Positions 23,812 to 31,628 of a DNA stretch of 64,000 bases are shown here, piece after piece (the stretch's first letter is position 1; every line of letters begins with the position of its first letter). Below the pieces are notes generated by a model. It made no database searches, was not told where the DNA came from, and saw nothing but the letters and a program-made list of their open reading frames with translations. Source of the stretch: Erwinia sp039023475 (GTDB lineage: Bacteria; Pseudomonadota; Gammaproteobacteria; Enterobacterales; Enterobacteriaceae). Location of the stretch: NCBI RefSeq assembly GCF_039023475.1, contig NZ_JBCHVB010000006.1, positions 186,001 through 250,000 of the forward strand, given 5' to 3'. A program made the translations under genes and the position numbers.

Positions 23812-25187
23812 GGTGCAACCTCCCCTTTTTCATCGCTATTATCGAGAAACTCGTGCAATTGCTTTAACTTGAGTAAAAGCTCATCAAATGTAATAATTTG
23901 CACATTCTTTGAGTTACGTCGGTACATCTCAAAAGACTTCTTCCTGTCTTCATCATCGGGCATCGTACCAATCACTAAAATACAGTTAACAGCATATGAT
24001 TCAATGTCATAAAGTCGGTTGTTGCTTTTTATCGTGGCAATATTTTGCTGTAGCTGAGAACACTGATCAGGTATTTTTTTTACCGAGCCTGTTAGTTCTG
24101 TGGAAGCGCAGTAAACTGAGCCTCTATAGGCTGTTTTTTTTAGTAACGCGGAAGAAGGCTTTTTGATTTCAATCAGAGCTAGATTGTTTGTGAGGCCATT
24201 TTTTATCAGATAGACCGTGATTTTTTCACCATCGCCAGTCATGCGTTCGCCACCAATACTTTCTTGGTCTGATATTTTTATTGCCGGATAGCCGAAGGCA
24301 AAAGTCAAGATAAATGGATTCTGATTGAAAAGCCTCTGCCAGATGTCTTCATTTGTTTCTTTACTTAGCAAGTCTTCATATGAAGAAATTAAGCGCTCAA
24401 GCGAGACCAACTCGATATCATTTTTCAACTTAATCAAAGTGGCTGAGTCAGTATGTTTTACTACTGATTTGTCTTTCGTGACCATGCTCATAGCTGCTTG
24501 CTTATCTGCATTCGTTATTTTTATCCGAAGCATCTTGCTTATGGTATCGTTATCAGTAGGCAAGGTTTTTTGCTCAACACCTAATCGATGAGCAACGTGA
24601 TTGTAAGTGGCGACAGCCTTCGTAATACGCGCAACTTTCCGCGCTCTTTCAGTAATGCGGTTACAAGCACGACGCATTTCATCATAATCATTCATATTTA
24701 CATGAAAATATTCATCATCAGCACCGCCCGTTTTATTCTTGTCAAGAATAAGGCATTGATGGCTTGTATGCTTTTCAAGCGCGGAAATTATCGTCTGATA
24801 TCCTTTGGTCAATCCTAGACCATAGCGAATGTCTTTGATAAAACCTGTCGGCAAAAGTTGTAAACATTCATATACTTCATCTTTGGTATAGGGTGCCGAG
24901 TCAAGGTTAACTTCGATAGCTATTTCATTTATTTGGCCATACTTCTGGTTTAAGTAGTTAGGGTGGGTTGTCAAGGTATATATGGGATAAAGCGAGATAA
25001 ATCCATCCTGACCCCTAAATAGAGCAATCTTTCTTTTATACTGACTAGGATTCGCATAGTCTATTCCTGCTTTTTCAAGATCGCTCATACTCGGAAGATA
25101 GAATACTTCCGTGCAGTTAGGGAATACTTCTTCAATCTCAATATTCAGATCTTCAGGGCTGAAATGTTCGGATAAAAGCTTAACCAT
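23808..25187 (-). CDS. Shedu-like DUF4263 nuclease
   Basis: A 459-residue protein whose C-terminal third fits DUF4263, the nuclease domain of the single-gene Shedu (SduA) defence system: QRLFNQNPFILTFAFGYP (about residues 284-301), LALIEIKKPSSALLKK (E340-x-K342) and YRGSVYCASTELTGSVKKIPDQ. The N-terminal 270 residues are not recognised and probably sense or regulate. The start ATG at 25187 is chosen because AGGAGGG lies 5 bases before it; a GTG 10 codons upstream would overlap the 47-codon frame. Known Shedu works alone; here it is coupled to a GHKL-ATPase nuclease. Confidence 0.8.
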   Translation of the reverse strand: MVKLLSEHFSPEDLNIEIEEVFPNCTEVFYLPSMSDLEKAGIDYANPSQYKRKIALFRGQDGFISLYPIYTLTTHPNYLNQKYGQINEIAIEVNLDSAPYTKDEVYECLQLLPTGFIKDIRYGLGLTKGYQTIISALEKHTSHQCLILDKNKTGGADDEYFHVNMNDYDEMRRACNRITERARKVARITKAVATYNHVAHRLGVEQKTLPTDNDTISKMLRIKITNADKQAAMSMVTKDKSVVKHTDSATLIKLKNDIELVSLERLISSYEDLLSKETNEDIWQRLFNQNPFILTFAFGYPAIKISDQESIGGERMTGDGEKITVYLIKNGLTNNLALIEIKKPSSALLKKTAYRGSVYCASTELTGSVKKIPDQCSQLQQNIATIKSNNRLYDIESYAVNCILVIGTMPDDEDRKKSFEMYRRNSKNVQIITFDELLLKLKQLHEFLDNSDEKGEVAP

Positions 25188-25206
25188 ATTCCCTCCTCTT
25201 CCCTCC

Positions 25207-25350
25207 TCAGAACTCACCTTTGAATTCGGAATCGAGAATTGATGCTTTTAAACCTGCTAAATTGCCCCTGACCCTGTAACATCCACCACTGGTGATAATG
25301 ACTGTAGGCCAGGATTTCTCTGCATTGTAGGCGATTTCCAATTTGTCCAT
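25207..25350 (-). CDS. Possible 47-residue protein in the defence operon
   Basis: A 47-codon frame starting MDKLEIAYNAEKSWPTVIIT and ending FKGEF, between res and the Shedu-like gene. It has GGAG about 10 bases before its ATG and ends 19 bases before the Shedu-like ATG. No family is recognised. The composition is protein-like, and it fills most of a gap in an otherwise packed operon, but I cannot prove translation. Confidence 0.4.
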   Translation of the reverse strand: MDKLEIAYNAEKSWPTVIITSGGCYRVRGNLAGLKASILDSEFKGEF

Positions 25351-25362
25351 AGGTTAGCACTC

Positions 25363-25398
25363 CAGCTGATGACAATACCAACGTTTTGTCACCAGCTG
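25363..25398. repeat. Inverted repeat inside the defence operon
   Basis: CAGCTGATGACAA (25363-25375) and TTGTCACCAGCTG (25386-25398), 12 of 13 bases complementary, with a 10-base loop. It lies between res and the 47-codon frame, so it could be an operator for an internal promoter, an attenuator or an RNA processing site. Confidence 0.5.
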
Positions 25399-25424
25399 TA
25401 AGACAGCGATCTCTCGGCCTATTG

Positions 25425-28148
25425 TTACTTAGTCCCGCTTAATGACTGCTGAAATTTAGAAATATAACTACCCAAGGTATTTGCTTCTTTAACTTCGTCA
25501 TGAGGGATCAGTAAATAATTCCACTCTTTACCGCCGTTGTCTTTTAGATAAGCGGAGGCGTTAGCGCACCACTTTACACCCGACTTAGCTTTTTCTGTTA
25601 CTTCTTCGTTCCAGGTGCCATCAGCGTTTTTATACTGCGCGCTTTTCGTTTCCACCATCAGAATGCCATCGTTGGTTTCAACAATAAAGTCAGGCACATA
25701 CTCTGGGTGTTCGGTGCCTTTCTTGTAGTACATTTTGAACTGGCCCTTGGCAGGTTTGAACCATTTAATTGCATCGCGCTCAAGGATTATAGCGAAGCGT
25801 CGTTCGGTGTCAGAATCGAACTTCTGTATCGGATAAAGGCATTTTTTGAAACCGCCGAACAGCATTTGCTTAATCTTGCTCACTTCGGTCACGGTGTCGC
25901 GATAGTTTTTAACATCCTGCCCTTGTGCCGCCGTGTATGAGCACTCCTTCAGCGTGGTGAACCCGCTACGTACTTCCACTTCGTACTCGGTGGCTTTTTC
26001 ATAGAAGTGCTTGTCCATTTGAGCATGAATAAGCCTTGCGATAGCGTCGCTTTGATTTTGAAGAATGTTTTCCACATCCTTTTCATCATTGACTGCATTC
26101 AAGCACTCAACGGCTTGCTTAGCTAAGTCATACAGCAGCTCGGCATGCTCGTCGTAGGGGATGTCGTCATAGTCAAACAACTTTTTAAGAATGTAGTTCT
26201 CATTGATTGGTTCGTAATTACCAGAGTCTCCTTCACCAATCTCCGTTTGCTCATTGGTTTGAAGGCTCTGGCTTACTAGTGAACGCTCTTGCGGCTTGAG
26301 GCCTTTGATTCCTGAAATATCAAGGGTAAAGGCATGGTAGCCACTATTTACTGTGCCTTTAGGGGTAACGATAATGCGTGGAATGTCGATAGTGTTATCG
26401 ACAACCAACGCCGTTGTTTTGGCGACCACATCGGCAATATCAATTTGCTCTTCATCCTCTAGCAGTGATTGTTGCCCTTGGGTGAGGTGCTCTTTTACTG
26501 CTGCAATAATCTGCTGCTGCACCGCTTCAGAATGAAGGGCCTGACTCGTTGGTGCCTGCTCAGGTTTGGACTGATATTGCTTGATAACCGCCAACGCAGC
26601 GCTGGCTGCCTTTTTTTCAGGCTCCGAGACAAAGAGCGGCTTCTCTTGTGCTTTAGGTTTGTAGGTGGTTCCAGCACTGCCTTTGGTGTCGCCACCAAAA
26701 ATCTGTGCGTCTATATTGGAGCCGATTTGAAAATTCTCTTTGCCTTGTTTTTCTTCATAATCCAATTCGATGAATTTGAGTTTTCTTAATACGCTATCGT
26801 CTTTGTTGGCCTCATCGACGATTTCTTGGAATCGGTCATGGGCGACAATGCTTAACCTATCGACCGGCTCAACACCTGTTCGCTTCCCGTAAGGCAAACG
26901 CAAGCCCCGACCAATGGTTTGCTCTACTAGGGTTTTGGCATTTGCCGCTCGCAGAGGAACAATAGTGTAGAGGTTGGTTACATCCCAACCTTCCTTCAAC
27001 ATGTTCACGTGGATAACAATCTCTGTCGGCTCATCGCTACTTTCAACATTCAGCAATGCCTGCACGGTTTCTTCTTCTTTGCTGCTGCTATCTACCTGAA
27101 TCACTTTGCCAGCGTATTTACCATCAAATACCGTTTCCAGTTTCTCTTTCAAAGCCTTCGCATGAGTAGTGTCGCGGGCAATGACCAGCATAAAAGGCTT
27201 AACGATACGGGTGTCGTTCTCATGGGCGTAGGTAATCAACTCAACTTTGGTGGCTTCGTGTAAGCGGATACCATCCTTGAGCTTGATCTCCTCTAGGTCT
27301 TCCTTGCTGTATTGGTTAGGGTTGAAGTTACGTTGTGTAACTACGGCGGGCTCTTTAACAAAGCCGTCTTCCATAGCGCGAGCTAAGGGATAGTCCACCA
27401 CCACGTTCTTAAAAGGAATGGTGCTGCTACCTGTTTCAACCTGAGGTGTTGCGGTTAGTTCCAGCCCCAGAATTGGGTTGAGTTCGTTCAATGCTCTTAC
27501 ACCAGCACTTGCACGGTAGCGATGTGATTCATCCATTAGCAGAACCAAGTCTGGAAGGCCTGCCAGATGGCTGAAATAACTATCACCCAGGTACTCTGAC
27601 AAACGCTTGATGCGCGGTGCTTTGCCACCACGAACCTCTGAGTTAATTTTGGAAATATTGAATACATTAATCCTTACATTACTGAAAAGATCACTCATCA
27701 CCTGAGCGCCACGTTGCTCGTAGTTATCACCAGTAATCACCTCAGGCGGGTACGCTGCGAATTCGGCAATGCCCTTGAATACATACTTTGGTGTGCCGGG
27801 GCTAAAATCGGCAATTAGCTTTTCATAGATGGTAAGGTTGGGCGCCAACACAAAAAAGTTTTTGATGCCGTGCGCTAAATGCAAATAGCTGATAAAAGCA
27901 CCCATCAGTCGGGTTTTCCCCACGCCGGTTGCCAACGCAAAACAGAGCGATGGGAAGTCGCGTTCGAAGTCTTCCAGTGTAGGGAATTCAGCTTTTAAGG
28001 TTTCGAGCAATGCTGGCACATCATGTTTTGGATCCAGCAGTTTGTCATTCGTTGCGTCAATGGCTTTGGCCAATGCCTCTAATGATTCCCGCTGCGGAGC
28101 ACGTAAGCTCAAGCGACCTGAAATACTATTAATAATTCTGGTATCCAT
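25425..28148 (-). CDS. Type III restriction enzyme, Res subunit
   Basis: A 907-residue Res subunit: superfamily 2 helicase/translocase plus nuclease. Walker A ATGVGKT (about residues 73-79), DESH (206-209), LTATPQ, and the helicase C-terminal part with VEQTIGRGLRLP are clear. The nuclease domain at the end has PDFIVETNDGILMVETKS (about 819-836), the PD..E-x-K site. Type III Res acts with Mod and cuts about 25 bp from unmethylated sites. It starts 15 bases after mod. Complete, with no frameshift seen. Confidence 0.93.
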   Translation of the reverse strand: MDTRIINSISGRLSLRAPQRESLEALAKAIDATNDKLLDPKHDVPALLETLKAEFPTLEDFERDFPSLCFALATGVGKTRLMGAFISYLHLAHGIKNFFVLAPNLTIYEKLIADFSPGTPKYVFKGIAEFAAYPPEVITGDNYEQRGAQVMSDLFSNVRINVFNISKINSEVRGGKAPRIKRLSEYLGDSYFSHLAGLPDLVLLMDESHRYRASAGVRALNELNPILGLELTATPQVETGSSTIPFKNVVVDYPLARAMEDGFVKEPAVVTQRNFNPNQYSKEDLEEIKLKDGIRLHEATKVELITYAHENDTRIVKPFMLVIARDTTHAKALKEKLETVFDGKYAGKVIQVDSSSKEEETVQALLNVESSDEPTEIVIHVNMLKEGWDVTNLYTIVPLRAANAKTLVEQTIGRGLRLPYGKRTGVEPVDRLSIVAHDRFQEIVDEANKDDSVLRKLKFIELDYEEKQGKENFQIGSNIDAQIFGGDTKGSAGTTYKPKAQEKPLFVSEPEKKAASAALAVIKQYQSKPEQAPTSQALHSEAVQQQIIAAVKEHLTQGQQSLLEDEEQIDIADVVAKTTALVVDNTIDIPRIIVTPKGTVNSGYHAFTLDISGIKGLKPQERSLVSQSLQTNEQTEIGEGDSGNYEPINENYILKKLFDYDDIPYDEHAELLYDLAKQAVECLNAVNDEKDVENILQNQSDAIARLIHAQMDKHFYEKATEYEVEVRSGFTTLKECSYTAAQGQDVKNYRDTVTEVSKIKQMLFGGFKKCLYPIQKFDSDTERRFAIILERDAIKWFKPAKGQFKMYYKKGTEHPEYVPDFIVETNDGILMVETKSAQYKNADGTWNEEVTEKAKSGVKWCANASAYLKDNGGKEWNYLLIPHDEVKEANTLGSYISKFQQSLSGTK

Positions 28149-28163
28149 TTCTTACTCCAATGC

Positions 28164-29783
28164 TTAAAACAGGTCGTCTTGTGCAGGATCGCGTGCTGTC
28201 ATCGGCAGATTTTGCACATTCAGGCTGTAATCGTCATGCGCCCATTCGCAATGCTTCAGCAAGGCCTTTGGCAGCTTTTTAATGGTCAAATTGGCAAAAT
28301 TATCAGCCTTGCAACGGAAAGCTCCGCACATCACCAGCAAAGTTTTGTCGCTTCCCACTTCTTCACTGATTTGCTCTAACTGCTCAATCGAAAGGTTTTG
28401 TGTGGTCACATAGATGAAGTCGGTTTCCGTGGAACCGCCGTGTTGCCACCAAACCGTATCTGATGGGGCATAGGTAAATCCTTCCAGCTTGCAGACGGCT
28501 TCTGCCAGCATTTCAGCATTGAACGCTTTATTAATGATCGGCTGACCGAAGCGATCGTATTCAATCAATGAAGGTGCCAGTTTGTAGTAGCGGAAGCCAC
28601 CGCCTCCTTGCCAGTTAACGGACTTAGATATTCCACCCTGGTCTTTACCATCAATGACTTTCTGAAGTCTTGGAATAATATGGGTGTGGCAGTGATCTCC
28701 CAGCTCAACCATAATCCAGCGGCGGCCCATCTTGTGTGCAACTGCGCCCGTGGTACCTGATCCGGCGAAAGAGTCGAGCACTAAATCATTTTCTTTTGTG
28801 GCAAGGAATAATATTCGTTCTAAAAGGCGTTCTGGTTTTGGGGTTGTAAATACATCCTTTGGATTGAACGCCTTTACCTCAAGCTTTGCTTCGTGATTAT
28901 GTCCGACTTCCGTATTAGGAAACCAGGTGGATGGAGGTCTTGTAGCAGAATCTTCAAGATACTGCTTGACGTAGATCTCCCACTTTCCATCTTTTTCAAT
29001 TATGTCAAGTTCATCTTTTCTTGACTCTAAGTTGTCCTTTTTCCAGCGCCACCGCCCCTCTGTACCGTCCGGTTTAATCGGATATATTGAGGATCCGTCT
29101 GGCGCGATAATTTCATACCACATTGACGGGCGGTCTTTCCTTAACGACTCAGAGCCTTCTTTTCTAAGAGATCTTCTTCTGTAATATTTCCCCACATCTT
29201 CATCGAAGAAATTAAACTGTTTGTTATTTTGTTCTTTAGCAATTTGGTTGACTCTAAAGGACTCACTTTTTTGATAAACCAATATATGGTCATGCGCATT
29301 GCTAAAGCCACGAGCATCCATGCGCTCACTATAAACCTTTTGCCATAAACAATTTGCAACAAAATTTGACCTCCCAAAAACCTCATCACATAGGACTTTT
29401 AGGTAGTGCGCTTCATTGTCGTCAATGGTTATCCATAAAGAACCATCTTCACTAAGTAAATTCCGGAATTGTTCTAACCTATCCCTCATCAGAGAAAGCC
29501 ATAAAGAGTGCTCAATACCGTCATCATAGTGCTCGAATGCGCTACCAGTATTATAAGGCGGGTCAATAAATACGCATTTCACTTTACCTATGTATTCCTG
29601 CTCTAATGCCTTCAGCGCCAGTAAGTTATCGCCAAATATCAGCTTGTTATCAAAAATGTCGTTTTCGGACACTTTGTGACTGGCGTGATAAGAAAGCTCC
29701 GGGTCTTCCAAAAGAATGCGCGGCTCCAGCTTAGGGCGCTTGTCTTTTCCTATCCAGGTCAGTTCGAGTTTGGTTTTACTCAT
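28164..29783 (-). CDS. Type III DNA methyltransferase, Mod subunit
   Basis: A 539-residue adenine N6-methyltransferase of the beta class: DPPYNTG (catalytic motif IV, about residues 74-80) comes before FAGSGTTG (SAM-binding motif I, about 339-346). The region between (about 140-310), including the target recognition part, is where specificity would lie. No simple-sequence repeat suggesting phase variation is visible at its start. It pairs with the Res gene 15 bases downstream and would protect host DNA. Confidence 0.93.
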   Translation of the reverse strand: MSKTKLELTWIGKDKRPKLEPRILLEDPELSYHASHKVSENDIFDNKLIFGDNLLALKALEQEYIGKVKCVFIDPPYNTGSAFEHYDDGIEHSLWLSLMRDRLEQFRNLLSEDGSLWITIDDNEAHYLKVLCDEVFGRSNFVANCLWQKVYSERMDARGFSNAHDHILVYQKSESFRVNQIAKEQNNKQFNFFDEDVGKYYRRRSLRKEGSESLRKDRPSMWYEIIAPDGSSIYPIKPDGTEGRWRWKKDNLESRKDELDIIEKDGKWEIYVKQYLEDSATRPPSTWFPNTEVGHNHEAKLEVKAFNPKDVFTTPKPERLLERILFLATKENDLVLDSFAGSGTTGAVAHKMGRRWIMVELGDHCHTHIIPRLQKVIDGKDQGGISKSVNWQGGGGFRYYKLAPSLIEYDRFGQPIINKAFNAEMLAEAVCKLEGFTYAPSDTVWWQHGGSTETDFIYVTTQNLSIEQLEQISEEVGSDKTLLVMCGAFRCKADNFANLTIKKLPKALLKHCEWAHDDYSLNVQNLPMTARDPAQDDLF

Positions 29784-29834
29784 AATGCTCTCTTTCTGTA
29801 ACTTTAAATTCTGCGGAATGTGAACTTAGCCGGG

Positions 29835-31628
29835 CTATAGCTGCACGGCCTTACCCGCTAAGTAATTGCTTAAGGCCTGATTATACGGGTCTTGGTGATT
29901 TAAACGGCCAGCTAAGGTAATTACGGTTGGATCATTACTCATATTTTGTTGGCTAATGCATACGTGCTGTATCAGCTTGGCCGTATCGGGGATGCGCTTA
30001 AAGAAAGCATGGTGTGCGCTCCCCATGCCATCAATTAGATACTGCTCTGCAAATTTTTGCCGCACTTCATCAAATATGGCGCTAATCAGTGATTTAATTT
30101 CCTCTGCCTTTAAAATCTCAGAACCTTCAATCTTTGTTTTCAACTGTTTCATTAACACGCTAGCCATTGCATATCCGCAATGGCGGTACACTAAGCGCTC
30201 TGGGCTAGGTGATGTTTTGTCGGCAGTGGAGGTCAGCTCCTGTATTACCAGATAGACGTTAACGCTATTGATCGCTACATGGCCGGCTAAATCAGGTGTA
30301 AATAAAGCTTCGTAGTCTGCGGAGGATGCATTGGTAAAGGTGCTGGGCTCTGACTTTAATTTTGCAGGGAAACGAATATCGCTATGTCTGCAAGCAAGGG
30401 CTTTGGCTAATGTCTCGATTTCAATGATTTTCACGCCTGTACTTAACTGGCGTTGTGGGCGGTAATGATACTCCACACCGTATAGCGCCATTTCCTGGCG
30501 TAATCTTTCCTGGTTATCATCCAGTGCGGCAAAATTTGATAAGTCTACCGGATTTTGCAGGTTGCGCGCTTTAGTCACCTGTTTATGAAATCTATCTGAG
30601 CCGGTGTTGATTAGGGTTAACATCACCTGGGCTTGGCTGATGTCGGCATCAGGATTTTCGCTTATAAACTGAGCGGCAGTGGAAATGGTCTGAGCACCAT
30701 TCACTACCGACATGCCTAGCACTTCAAAATCGCGGGTTGTTTTGTTATCTCTGGATTTAGCGCGTTGTTTAATGGAATTACCCACAATGGTTATGCCGTT
30801 GTTCAGGTGTAAAAAATGTTGAGGTTCATTTTTTAGGGTTTCTTTAATGGCTGAATTTACTCCACGCCTGCCTGAACCAATAAAATAGCGTATATTTTTT
30901 TCGTAAAGACCTTTGCCGTGTTTGTTGTGAAGCTTGATTAAGTCGCTTACTTTAACGATGCCAAAATAAGTTTTGCGTTGGCCTTCAGCTGAGCGATATT
31001 TGTGAATACGAACTTTATCGTTCACCAATTTAATGGCTTGTTCCTGCCGAAGCACTTCTTCTATTTTCTGAGGGCCAAAGTCAATTATTTGTAGCTGTAG
31101 TTGTTCTTCACCGTCGTCGATTTCTGCTTGAATAACACGCTGAATTTCATTTCTGGCCTGAATGGATATGCCATCGCCTGTATAGGCGATAAGAAGTTTG
31201 ATTTGGTCACATTCATCGAGCGCTCTGTCTAAAACGACGGACAGATTTTTAACGTTCTGATTGAATTGGTCGTATTGCTTGGCAATAAGCAATTTTGTAC
31301 CGCTCAAAAAAACCAAGGCTTCTGCTAGTTGAAACTGTTCACCAGCCTTGAGCTTAGATTGGACGAAATAAAGCGTTTTATCTGCCTCGTGGTAATAAAT
31401 GGCATCCACGCCGTTATCGTTATAATCATCCACCACTGCTTTTGCGGCAGCTTTTGGATCTACTGCAAAGAGCGCATGCAATGTGAACGCGCTAAGTGCG
31501 CGCGCGGTTTGCTTCTCTGGCTTGTTAGCGGCATCGGCGTCACCTAATAGTGGTGGCAAATGCGGTACGTAGCGTTCATTTAGTATTGTCTTTAGTGCTC
31601 TAAGCATTGCGGATTGTATTGCTGGCAT
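29835..31628 (-). CDS. AIPR-family protein, defence operon of island 2
   Basis: A 597-residue AIPR protein. HLNNGITIVGNS (about residues 274-285) and LGMSVVNGAQTIST (about 304-317) are the family signatures. Near the N-terminus GVDAIYYHEADKTLYFVQSK has the D..Q-x-K spacing of Mrr-like nuclease folds; a nuclease role is only suggested. The start was chosen at 31628, where TAATG joins the helicase stop and this start in one base. It lies between helicase and mod. It shares only the family motifs with the AIPR protein of island 1. Confidence 0.82.
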   Translation of the reverse strand: MPAIQSAMLRALKTILNERYVPHLPPLLGDADAANKPEKQTARALSAFTLHALFAVDPKAAAKAVVDDYNDNGVDAIYYHEADKTLYFVQSKLKAGEQFQLAEALVFLSGTKLLIAKQYDQFNQNVKNLSVVLDRALDECDQIKLLIAYTGDGISIQARNEIQRVIQAEIDDGEEQLQLQIIDFGPQKIEEVLRQEQAIKLVNDKVRIHKYRSAEGQRKTYFGIVKVSDLIKLHNKHGKGLYEKNIRYFIGSGRRGVNSAIKETLKNEPQHFLHLNNGITIVGNSIKQRAKSRDNKTTRDFEVLGMSVVNGAQTISTAAQFISENPDADISQAQVMLTLINTGSDRFHKQVTKARNLQNPVDLSNFAALDDNQERLRQEMALYGVEYHYRPQRQLSTGVKIIEIETLAKALACRHSDIRFPAKLKSEPSTFTNASSADYEALFTPDLAGHVAINSVNVYLVIQELTSTADKTSPSPERLVYRHCGYAMASVLMKQLKTKIEGSEILKAEEIKSLISAIFDEVRQKFAEQYLIDGMGSAHHAFFKRIPDTAKLIQHVCISQQNMSNDPTVITLAGRLNHQDPYNQALSNYLAGKAVQL

